Under the pieces are notes generated by a model, which saw only the letters and a list, made by a program, of their open reading frames with translations, did no database searches and was not told the DNA's origin. Below, in pieces: positions 1 to 5,419 of a DNA stretch of 25,407 nucleotides. Each line of letters starts with the position of its first letter. The stretch's first letter is position 1. Source of the DNA: a virus; the IMG/VR virus record IMGVR_UViG_3300048587_000139, positions 1-25,407 of that record; one strand, 5' to 3'. The position numbers were made by a program, and so were the translations under genes.

Positions 1-72
1 TTTTATTGCCTGTAAAGTTTCTTTAAGACTCTTTGTTATAAGTCTTTTCTCTTCTTTTGTTAATTTGTTCAT
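1..72 (-). CDS. Hypothetical protein, N-terminal fragment cut by the window edge
   Basis: Reading leftward from an ATG at 72-70 there are 24 open codons up to the window edge. The fragment starts MNKLTKEEKRLITKSL and is lysine-rich and probably helical. It lies in the same orientation as the genes at 248-571 and 598-810 and has a similar A/T-rich leader containing TACTAT. The product is unknown and the gene continues outside the window. Confidence 0.6.
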   Translation of the reverse strand, partial: MNKLTKEEKRLITKSLKETLQAIK

Positions 73-247
73 AGGGTTAATATTTATTGGTTAAACGTTT
101 ATATAGTATTTGTCTGTAATAGACTATACTGATTATGTAGATAATTGGTTATAACAACTACGCCACGTGTAGGCTTATCTATGTAGTCATTTTAGGCATA
201 TAGCCTAGGCATTTCAACCTTAATATTATATTCTTTAATAGTCTGGT
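73..247. other. Short intergenic spacer with a small hairpin
   Basis: No coding potential is visible. A 5-bp inverted repeat, TAGGC-ATATA-GCCTA, lies at 193-207. It sits downstream of the leftward gene ending at 248 and could be a weak transcript end, but no T-run follows it. The leader of the gene starting at 72 lies at roughly 73-115. Confidence 0.3.
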
Positions 248-571
248 TTAGACTTGTTCTTGAGTAATATTACCTCTTATATCTTCCTCCATAAGAGATT
301 TTGATGATTTTGAAGTAAGTCCTTTTAATAAGTCTCCTACATCAGTGGTATCTCCACCGGTATATAAGATTTCTTCTGCTATTTTTCTAACTATAGCTTT
401 AAGAGCTAGTATGTTATTGGTCTCTTCTTCTCCTTCTACCTCATCTTTAGACAGGTTTAGTAATGTTCTAGCATCGGCTGTACTGAAGTATACTGTTCCG
501 CCTTCTATTACATTAGAGGATTTGAATCTGGTTTGTATTTTAATGTTTGGTGTTAGAGTATCTGTTTTCAT
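248..571 (-). CDS. Hypothetical protein, 107 aa
   Basis: The open frame runs from ATG at 571-569 to TAA at 250-248. The protein is soluble, with no membrane segment. Its N-terminal third looks beta-rich and the middle contains an acidic stretch (DEVEGEEE) followed by a helix. I do not recognise a family. It belongs to the leftward cluster, and its leader carries the ATAGTATNATRGTTTA element seen twice upstream of the neighbouring gene. The opposite-strand frame at 345-608 is treated as a shadow because it lacks support from spacing and the leftward series is consistent. Confidence 0.65.
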   Translation of the reverse strand: MKTDTLTPNIKIQTRFKSSNVIEGGTVYFSTADARTLLNLSKDEVEGEEETNNILALKAIVRKIAEEILYTGGDTTDVGDLLKGLTSKSSKSLMEEDIRGNITQEQV

Positions 572-591
572 TGGTTTAAGTTTAAAGGTTA

Positions 592-607
592 ATAGTATTA
601 TAGTTTA
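592..607 (-). promoter_or_regulatory. Repeated leader motif, copy 1 (TAAACTATAATACTAT)
   Basis: Read on the - strand, TAAACTATAATACTAT lies about 20 nt upstream of the ATG at 571 and overlaps the end of the preceding gene. Near-identical copies at 834-849 and 857-872 precede the gene starting at 810. Its placement upstream of leftward genes suggests a promoter or other transcription signal. It does not match the Bacteroides TAnnTTTG promoter box. Confidence 0.4.
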
Positions 608-810
608 GAATTGTTCTTTTCTATAGTCTTTTCTACTTGAGTTAATGCCCAGTCTAGTTTATCATCAGGCATATTATCAACTATAGTATCTATTGGTAGA
701 GTAGTATCTGTGGAATACATACGTTTGAATAGATGTTGTTGAGGTTCTGTACATTTGGATAGATTATCTTTTAGTAGCTGTCTTGTATTGTTTGATATTG
801 TTTTGTTCAT
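598..810 (-). CDS. Small hypothetical protein, 70 aa
   Basis: The frame runs from ATG at 810-808 to TAA at 600-598. The protein is hydrophilic and probably all-helical. Its C-terminal half reads DTIVDNMPDDKLDWALTQVE, an amphipathic helix pattern I associate with small uncharacterised Bacteroidota phage proteins, though I cannot name the family. It sits between the gene at 248-571 and a long noncoding leader that carries two copies of the repeated leader motif. Confidence 0.65.
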   Translation of the reverse strand: MNKTISNNTRQLLKDNLSKCTEPQQHLFKRMYSTDTTLPIDTIVDNMPDDKLDWALTQVEKTIEKNNSKL

Positions 811-1282
811 TGATATAGTATTAATAGGTTAAAATAGTATGATGGTTTACAGTTGAATAGTATAATAGTTTACAGTAATATTGTCTATGACTGTATATGT
901 GGTTATATGTGGTAGAATGACGCTAATATAGGCGATATGAGCATACTTAATTGAATATGAGGGTATAATATGGAATATTAGTAAAGTCTTGATATGGATT
1001 TGCTGTTGAGGTCATATAAGGGGATTGGATGCCAAAATTGGATATGCTGTTGATTAGTATATATTAAGGAGTAGATGTAGAAGGAATAGAGGTGTTATAT
1101 GTCTATTTGAGTATTTAAAATCTAGGATATGATAGTAGTATATCATTCTAGCCGTCTTACCCTGCCACTGTGGCGACATACATTACATTAGCCACTAAAA
1201 CCACCTCAACCTCAATATCTCACTTACCCTGTATCGCAAATTTTTAACGAAGTTCAACCATAACTATATTCAACACATACAT
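811..1282. other. Long noncoding region with abrupt G/C skew change
   Basis: No convincing gene was found on either strand. By hand count, positions 841-1140 of the + strand contain about 75 G but only about 17 C, whereas 1141-1260 contain about 38 C and 12 G. Small hairpins near the switch include a 6-bp ATGATA/TATCAT stem around 1130-1147 and GCCAC/GTGGC pairs around 1164-1194. The region may be the 3' part of a leftward transcript, a long leader, or a replication-related site; the sequence alone does not decide. Confidence 0.4.
834..877 (-). repeat. Direct repeat in the leader of the leftward gene (two 21-nt units)
   Basis: Units at 834-854 and 857-877 share ATAGTATNATRGTTTACAGT on the + strand, with a 2-nt spacer. 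The first 16 nt also match the element at 592-607. On the - strand the core reads TAAACYATNATACTAT, and the nearest copy ends 24 nt before the ATG of the gene starting at 810. A duplicated promoter or regulator site is the likely reading. Confidence 0.5.
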
Positions 1283-1320
1283 AAAAGGAGGAACTGCCCT
1301 AGCTTTGAACAGTTCCTTTT
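1283..1320 (-). terminator. Intrinsic terminator-like hairpin, possibly bidirectional
   Basis: GGAACTG at 1290-1296 pairs with CAGTTCC at 1310-1316, with flanking A-tract and T-tract pairing extending the stem. On the - strand the stem is followed by TCCTTTTATG, placing a stop at the 3' end of the structured RNA candidate. On the + strand it is followed by TTTTAT, so it could also stop rightward transcripts. Confidence 0.55.
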
Positions 1321-1693
1321 ATCCCTTTAAGCCTACCTACTCTCTCCTACCCTATCGAGAGCCAATTATATATCTAATACGCCAACCTAGATAGAAACCC
1401 AATTAGGTATATGGAGTTGACATACTGTTTCCCTCTCCGGCGAACCCTAGTCAACGGGCAGCGGCATTAAGACCATACTACCGGAAACAAAATAGCATAG
1501 AATTGGGTATTAAGGGAAGACAAGCACACTAACTGTTGGTAATCAGTTACTGGGGAGAATATAACAGGAAAAGCTATGAACTAAAAAAACCTATTATACG
1601 GTGTACTTGTCTAATATTAATAAGGCAGGCGAGGAATGGACATACTTACAATATATCCTATTAACCCCAAATCGTTAACCTCGACCTGCCTTA
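1283..1693 (-). ncRNA. Candidate large structured noncoding RNA (about 410 nt)
   Basis: Reading leftward, four units follow each other. Module A (1693-1621): a 14-bp stem with one bulge (1621-1634 with 1679-1693) enclosing hairpins 1661-1678 and 1638-1658. Module B (1612-1518): a 12-bp stem (1518-1529 with 1601-1612) enclosing a 9-bp hairpin (1560-1568 with 1590-1598) and a 6-bp hairpin (1530-1549). Module C: an 8-bp stem (1397-1404 with 1501-1508) enclosing a 7-bp helix (1426-1432 with 1483-1489), plus a pseudoknot of 1416-1421 with 1450-1455. A 6-bp helix (1322-1327 with 1512-1517) brackets module C. A terminator hairpin ends the unit. Three helices (1641/1655, 1525/1605, 1565/1593) have a U.G pair on the - strand that would be C-A on the + strand, which fixes the strand. 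It is not a tRNA, tmRNA or RNase P RNA by any motif I can see. Confidence 0.6.
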
Positions 1694-1723
1694 AATCAGT
1701 CCACATAGAACTGCTTGCACTTC

Positions 1724-2068
1724 TTATATAATATCATAATGAGATACAGTATCGGGAGTAAAATTTCTCTCAATATACTGTTCTACACACTCTTTCTTAG
1801 ATAGAAATGGTTTAGATATGATAGTATGTTTAGTACATATTCCATTAGCTCTGTTAATTAGGATATGTATGTAATGTTGTTTATAATGTTTGTACCATTT
1901 AAGGTATAGTTTCCAACTGGTTATGATACAGTATAAGCCTATTACCCTCATTGTAAAGAATATTAGGACATAGAATGAAACTGGTTGAACGTCAATCTCT
2001 CCAAATAGGAGGAACAAGGATATGATAGCCAAAATAATGCTTGGTAGAAGTCTGAGTAATTGAGCCAT
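1724..2068 (-). CDS. Small membrane protein with two predicted transmembrane helices, 114 aa
   Basis: The frame runs from ATG at 2068-2066 to TAA at 1726-1724. Residues about 4-22 (LLRLLPSIILAIISLFLLF) and about 31-52 (FYVLIFFTMRVIGLYCIITS) are strongly hydrophobic. A basic, aromatic-rich segment (KLYLKWYKHYKQHY) and a soluble C-terminus of about 50 residues follow. It is probably an inner-membrane protein. It lies between the 192-aa gene and the structured RNA candidate, and the stop codon is only about 31 nt from the start of RNA module A, so the two may share a transcript. No family recognised. Confidence 0.65.
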   Translation of the reverse strand: MAQLLRLLPSIILAIISLFLLFGEIDVQPVSFYVLIFFTMRVIGLYCIITSWKLYLKWYKHYKQHYIHILINRANGICTKHTIISKPFLSKKECVEQYIERNFTPDTVSHYDII

Positions 2069-2165
2069 AAGTAAATCTATTAGTTATTAGAAATCTGAGT
2101 AATAAGCCACTATAAATAGGAACAGCGGGCATACCGAAGTGTGCCCACTGTAACTACTGAAGCTA

Positions 2166-2744
2166 TTACTTCTTCTTCTTGCCTTTGGCTGTTGTGCCGA
2201 GGACTTCTTCTTCCAACTCTTCATCGACGTCTTGGTCGACTACTTCAAGTTGTGGCGTTTGGTTGCCGGACATTCCTGCAAGGCTACTTCCAAAGATACT
2301 AGCGAAAGTTTCTGCGATACCGCTTGCTACTTCCGTCATCATAGCATTTTGTTGGCTGTATTCCAAGTTCAGGAAGCCTTCTACCCAAGCACCGTCTGAT
2401 GATGCAGTAAGTTCATCTCCTACTTTAACTTTGCCGAACATTTCGTGCGACTTGTCGGTCAATGCAGGATGTCCTTCTTGCACTTCATATTTGTCTCCTG
2501 CTTTGAAGAATTTAATATCTCCACTAACAGTACCTCCAATACATTTGCGCAGAGCATTATCGACTCTTGGGTCATTAATGTCTGTTACATTTGTTGGAAG
2601 GCGCAAGCTATTTTGCAGGTCTAATATTACCTGCTTAGGTGTTCTTGCAATACCTTTAGATTTACCTTCTACGTCAAACACAACGATTGGTTTGTCAATG
2701 TTGGTAATCTTTCTTACACGTACAATTCTAAATTGCTTGTTCAT
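2166..2744 (-). CDS. Hypothetical, probably abundant protein with acidic then lysine-rich tail, 192 aa
   Basis: The frame runs from ATG at 2744 to TAA at 2168-2166. The first 110 residues look like mixed beta structure, residues about 115-160 are Ala/Gly/Ser-rich and helical, and the C-terminus has an acidic stretch (DQDVDEELEEEV) followed by KGKKKK. Codon use is visibly richer in G and C than most neighbours and resembles the capsid gene, which suggests high expression. A hammerhead ribozyme lies in its leader, with predicted cleavage 39 nt before the ATG. An acidic tail is compatible with a single-strand DNA-binding or capsid-associated protein, but I do not recognise the family. The antisense frame at 2179-2754 is a shadow. 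Confidence 0.75.
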   Translation of the reverse strand: MNKQFRIVRVRKITNIDKPIVVFDVEGKSKGIARTPKQVILDLQNSLRLPTNVTDINDPRVDNALRKCIGGTVSGDIKFFKAGDKYEVQEGHPALTDKSHEMFGKVKVGDELTASSDGAWVEGFLNLEYSQQNAMMTEVASGIAETFASIFGSSLAGMSGNQTPQLEVVDQDVDEELEEEVLGTTAKGKKKK

Positions 2745-2775
2745 AATTAAATAGTTTTATGGCTCTCGCCGTTAT

Positions 2776-2839
2776 TAAAGTTTGACAGTATGCTGTTACA
2801 TACTGTTTCGTCCTACCATTGGACTCGTCAGAAACTTCA
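2776..2839 (-). ncRNA. Hammerhead ribozyme, type I
   Basis: Read on the - strand, all hammerhead parts appear in order. Stem I 5' strand AAGUUU is at 2837-2832, extendable by UG. Core CUGACGA is at 2831-2825. Stem II is GUCC/GGAC (2824-2821, 2813-2810) with a 7-nt loop. GAA is at 2809-2807. Stem III is ACAGUAUG/CAUACUGU (2806-2799, 2792-2785) with a 6-nt loop. Cleavage nucleotide C17 is at 2784 in a GUC triplet, and stem I 3' strand AAACUU is at 2783-2778, extendable by UA. The required G10.1-C11.1 and A15.1-U16.1 pairs are present. Stem I is the open stem, so it is type I. Cleavage between 2784 and 2783 would leave a 5'-hydroxyl mRNA starting 39 nt upstream of the 192-aa gene. Confidence 0.9.
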
Positions 2840-2938
2840 GGTTACTATTATTTCTCGATATACAGTTATACTTATTATGGTTAATAACCACATAGATAGT
2901 ATTATCAATATTACTTTGTCGGTTGTTTTTGTTTTCAT
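2837..2938 (-). CDS. Small single-pass membrane peptide, 33 aa
   Basis: ATG at 2938-2936 opens a 33-codon frame ending at TGA 2839-2837. The peptide has a charged N-terminus (MKTKTTDK), then a continuous hydrophobic segment (VILIILSMWLLTIISITVY), then REIIVT, giving a plausible single transmembrane helix. The start is preceded by an A-rich stretch like other starts here. The stop codon overlaps the outer part of hammerhead stem I, so ribosomes finishing this frame would disturb the ribozyme fold. It could be a small holin-like or regulatory membrane peptide; function unknown. Small size keeps confidence moderate. Confidence 0.45.
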   Translation of the reverse strand: MKTKTTDKVILIILSMWLLTIISITVYREIIVT

Positions 2939-2956
2939 TGTTATATGTATTTGGGA

Positions 2957-3058
2957 TTAATATTCAAAGTGGTTATGCAAGTGGTTATGCTTGCAACTAA
3001 GGCAATCAACGACTGCCCAAAGAATATTTGCCAATAACCTTTTTTGGCTATATGGCAT
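2957..3058 (-). CDS. Possible small Cys/His-rich peptide, 33 aa
   Basis: An ATG at 3058-3056 opens 33 codons to TAA at 2959-2957. The C-terminal half reads DCLSCKHNHLHNHFEY: a CxxC followed by alternating histidines, produced by the perfect 12-bp tandem repeat at 2967-2990. That pattern could bind a metal ion. Against it: the histidines are a direct product of a DNA repeat, and there is no good ribosome signal (a GGAGG lies about 15 nt upstream, too far). Treat as tentative. Confidence 0.25.
   Translation of the reverse strand: MPYSQKRLLANILWAVVDCLSCKHNHLHNHFEY
2967..2990. repeat. Perfect tandem 12-bp repeat
   Basis: AAGTGGTTATGC occurs twice back to back (2967-2978 and 2979-2990) in the divergent intergenic region. 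It may be a protein-binding iteron-like site or part of a small reading frame. Confidence 0.7.
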
Positions 3059-3072
3059 AATGCTTTGCGAAA

Positions 3073-3123
3073 ACCTCCACGATTTAGGTGGGGGTGCTTC
3101 ACTCGGCGGAACTTAGTGGGGGT
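3073..3123 (+). promoter_or_regulatory. G-rich hairpin with duplicated pairing strand
   Basis: ACCTCCAC at 3073-3080 pairs with GTGGGGGT at 3088-3095 around a 7-nt loop. The same GTGGGGGT occurs again at 3116-3123, so one strand has two possible partners. One pair is U.G on the + strand and would be A-C on the - strand, so a + strand RNA is favoured. It lies in the divergent control region upstream of the rightward operon. Confidence 0.4.
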
Positions 3124-3163
3124 TCAATATGAGGGTGGGTTAACAAACGTGTATCTTTTATTA

Positions 3164-3171
3164 TATTTTTG
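3164..3171 (+). promoter_or_regulatory. Candidate Bacteroides-type -7 promoter box for the rightward operon
   Basis: TATTTTTG fits the Bacteroidota sigma-ABfr -7 consensus TAnnTTTG and lies about 108 nt before the first rightward start codon. No clear TTTG -33 box is visible at the right distance, so this is weak on its own. Confidence 0.3.
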
Positions 3172-3241
3172 CATCTATTACTTGTATATATCTATATTTA
3201 TTGCTACATTCGCCATAAGATAGATACATACAATATTAACC

Positions 3242-3264
3242 TGTTACTACCATACATAGTAACA
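3242..3264 (+). promoter_or_regulatory. Hairpin in the leader of the rightward operon
   Basis: TGTTACTA (3242-3249) and TAGTAACA (3257-3264) form a perfect 8-bp inverted repeat with a 7-nt loop, ending 14 nt before the ATG at 3279. It could act as an operator or as an mRNA hairpin controlling translation or stability of the first gene. Confidence 0.45.
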
Positions 3265-3278
3265 TAAAGAAACAGAAT

Positions 3279-3803
3279 ATGCAACAAGATAATCCACTAG
3301 ATGACTTAAAAGGCAAAGACCCTAATGAACTTTTCAATAAAGCCTTTAAACCTGATACAGATAAACCTACAACTTCTGTAAGACTAGACATACTAGATAT
3401 GTCTAAAAACAAATCTTCTATAAAGAAAGGAAAGTCATTATCAGACCTATTATCTAATACACCTAATAAAGCAGATAATACACCTGATAAAGAATATGAA
3501 TGGCCTATTAAAGACAGTAAAGCAGACCAAGACAGAAAAAACTGGGAACAACTAAAGAAACCTCAACCTTGGAGAGACAGTCAAATAGAAGAGACAGCTG
3601 ACAAAAGAAAACAGTATATGTCTGAATATCCAATAACTCCACAAGAAGCTTATCCTCCTGTAAAACATCCAACTTGGTATAACAAGCAAGACTATATAGC
3701 AGTACGTATAGATAGACCTGTATCAGCAGAAACTTTTACAAACTATGGCTACATAAGTAGAGAAGAATTAGAAAGAATAGTAACTGAAATAATGAAACAA
3801 TGA
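3279..3803 (+). CDS. Hypothetical protein, 174 aa, first gene of the rightward operon
   Basis: ATG at 3279 to TGA at 3801-3803. The protein is hydrophilic, rich in Lys, Asp, Pro and Asn, and the first 120 residues look disordered (for example KKGKSLSDLLSNTPNKADNT). The last 50 residues look folded, ending in a short helix (ISREELERIVTEIMKQ). No recognised domain, no membrane segment. The stop overlaps the next start as ATGA, so translation is coupled. Being first in the operon that leads to the packaging and head genes, it may be a small virion or assembly protein, but that is inference. Confidence 0.7.
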   Translation: MQQDNPLDDLKGKDPNELFNKAFKPDTDKPTTSVRLDILDMSKNKSSIKKGKSLSDLLSNTPNKADNTPDKEYEWPIKDSKADQDRKNWEQLKKPQPWRDSQIEETADKRKQYMSEYPITPQEAYPPVKHPTWYNKQDYIAVRIDRPVSAETFTNYGYISREELERIVTEIMKQ

Positions 3804-4315
3804 AAAAGCATCTAGCCTTAATACAATTAGAGGATATGACTGCTCTCATATTAAACTCTATGAATATGTCTGCCAAAGAGCAGAATATACCTTTTACATA
3901 TCATACTGAATGGAAAAAAGGAGAGAAGGCAATAGAGAATAATATTGGTAATGCTACTAAGAATTACTATGCCTTTAGATTCTATATGAATGTTCTTACT
4001 AAGAAGGAGGTAGATAAGGAAGTTATTACAGGAGAAGGAGAATTTGCTATTAAGAAAATAGTAAAAGTAAAAGAAAATGCAGAGGAAAGAATAGATTTAT
4101 ACGGAGCCTTTTATCCATTAACAATAAAAGACCAATTAAATATTAATCAGTTACTGGAAAGAGCATATAAAGAATTTATGCTGAAAGGTATAGCTTCATT
4201 AGCTAGTATAAGCTATGGGTTCTATATGCAAGGAGAGGAAAGGATTAAAGACATACAAAAAGTAGTAGCTGAAAAGAAAGAACAGGAAATAGCTAACAAA
4301 ACAAAATTAAGCTAA
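3800..4315 (+). CDS. Hypothetical protein, 171 aa
   Basis: ATG at 3800 overlaps the preceding stop (ATGA), and the TAA at 4313-4315 overlaps the next ATG. The protein is mostly helical with a central charged beta segment (GEGEFAIKKIVKVKENAEERIDLYGAF in two parts) and a helical Lys/Glu-rich C-terminus. No signal peptide. Family not recognised. Context: part of a four-gene coupled block between the divergent promoter region and the nuclease gene. Confidence 0.7.
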   Translation: MKKHLALIQLEDMTALILNSMNMSAKEQNIPFTYHTEWKKGEKAIENNIGNATKNYYAFRFYMNVLTKKEVDKEVITGEGEFAIKKIVKVKENAEERIDLYGAFYPLTIKDQLNINQLLERAYKEFMLKGIASLASISYGFYMQGEERIKDIQKVVAEKKEQEIANKTKLS

Positions 4316-4749
4316 TGGTCATAGATGATACAGTAAAAAGGATATTCAAGCAGGTACAATCCAAGCTACTTAAAAAGAAAGGCTATGAGTTAAGTCTTAC
4401 TGAAATCCAATATATGGTACAATCACAATTTACTACTGCTCTTATAGCTATTAATAAAAAGATAGATATAAGACTTATAAGTATAGGTACCTTTATAGAT
4501 ATGGATAGACATAAACGAAAGACCCAAGAAATACACGACAGCATATACTTGGAAGAATTGGCTAAGCTAGAAGGAGAATATGCTGCTGCTCAAGAACACC
4601 TAAGAATAAAGATAGCTGTAAAAGAGAGTCTAAAAGGAAAAAAGACACAAGCTAGGACTACTATAGAAGAGTTCTTAGCTAAAGAAGATTTTGACGGCAT
4701 ATCTAATCATATATACAATACTTTAAACCCTAAGATAAAAGATGAGTAA
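4315..4749 (+). CDS. Hypothetical protein, possibly HU/IHF-like, 144 aa
   Basis: ATG at 4315 shares its A with the preceding TAA. Residues about 5-60 resemble the helical core of HU/IHF proteins: two helices, then SQFTTALIAINKKIDIRLISIGTF, similar to the conserved pattern ending in G-x-F at the start of the beta arms. HU/IHF-type genes are known from crAss-like genomes. The remaining 80 residues are a charged, probably coiled-coil helix (EELAKLEGEYAAAQEHLRI), which is not typical of HU. If HU-like, it would bend or organise phage DNA; otherwise a structural accessory protein. A profile comparison would decide. Confidence 0.65.
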   Translation: MVIDDTVKRIFKQVQSKLLKKKGYELSLTEIQYMVQSQFTTALIAINKKIDIRLISIGTFIDMDRHKRKTQEIHDSIYLEELAKLEGEYAAAQEHLRIKIAVKESLKGKKTQARTTIEEFLAKEDFDGISNHIYNTLNPKIKDE

Positions 4750-5419
4750 GTTTAATACTTTATTCCTGGTAAAGAATGGTATATTAGAAATTAATAAACC
4801 GGAAGCAAGGGAGATACCCGAATATAAAGCTTTGATAGTAAGAGATAAAGGAACTGAAGGAGATAGTGAGGGAAGAAAGAAACAGGGAGCAATGAGAGAA
4901 CTTCTATACATATATTTGATACTAGACCCTAGAAGTATGTATTATAATTTATCGAAGGAAGAGAGAAAGGAGTTGGCTAAGGCTCATTGCAAGTTCCCCG
5001 ATAACTGGAAACCTGATGAGTTAATGCAAGATGCTGCTAAGAGATACAAAAAGGATATGGTACTTACAGGAACAGGAAAGGCTTATGTAGCAGCTGAACA
5101 AGCACTATTTTCAGTATCTTCTGATGCGGAGTTCTTTCAGGAACAAATAGACCAATACAAGCATATGTTAGCCAAGCGCAACAAGTTAGTTTTAGGGGGA
5201 AATCTGGGAGAGACAGAAAAGACAGCAACTATGGCAGAGATAAGCGCGCTTATGCAAGATATGATAAACTTGCAGGATAAGTTGCTTAAGAATATAGATA
5301 AGATACCAAAGTTACAAGAAACAGTAACTACATTACTTAATAAGTATATGGAAGAAGAAGGCGGTAAAAAAGCCGTATATGGAGGAGGAAGTTTAGGAAA
5401 CCGTGAAACTGTATCATAA
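4742..5419 (+). CDS. Hypothetical protein, helical, 225 aa
   Basis: ATG at 4742 overlaps the preceding gene by 8 nt, and the stop at 5417-5419 overlaps the next ATG. The N-terminal 60 residues carry short beta-like segments and a helix. Residues about 65-200 are mainly helical, with a heptad-like region (EISALMQDMINLQDKLLKN) and a Gly-rich C-terminus (GGKKAVYGGGSLGN). No catalytic motif seen. Placement in the coupled late cluster suggests a virion or assembly role, but the family is not recognised. Confidence 0.7.
   Translation: MSKFNTLFLVKNGILEINKPEAREIPEYKALIVRDKGTEGDSEGRKKQGAMRELLYIYLILDPRSMYYNLSKEERKELAKAHCKFPDNWKPDELMQDAAKRYKKDMVLTGTGKAYVAAEQALFSVSSDAEFFQEQIDQYKHMLAKRNKLVLGGNLGETEKTATMAEISALMQDMINLQDKLLKNIDKIPKLQETVTTLLNKYMEEEGGKKAVYGGGSLGNRETVS

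Noticed and set aside
1054-1179. 41-aa leftward ORF in the noncoding region
   Set aside because: Its codon use (CTN leucines, few TTA) is unlike the other genes, it has no recognisable sequence features, and it falls across the skew switch and a hairpin; chance opening is more likely.
1440-1480. Twister-like ribozyme or tRNA-like T-arm in the structured RNA (UUAAUGCCGC, GGGUUCGCC)
   Set aside because: The short motifs are suggestive, but I cannot arrange the flanking helices and required loop sequences of a twister, and there is no acceptor or anticodon arm for a tRNA.
1501-1693. tRNA genes
   Set aside because: The long-stem modules superficially resemble cloverleaves, but each has only two inner hairpins, stem lengths are wrong and no GTTCRA loop is in the right place.
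2179-2754. 191-aa + strand ORF antisense to the 192-aa gene
   Set aside because: It mirrors a gene with good codon structure, is Ser/Pro-rich in the way of reverse-frame artefacts, and crosses the leader of the real gene.
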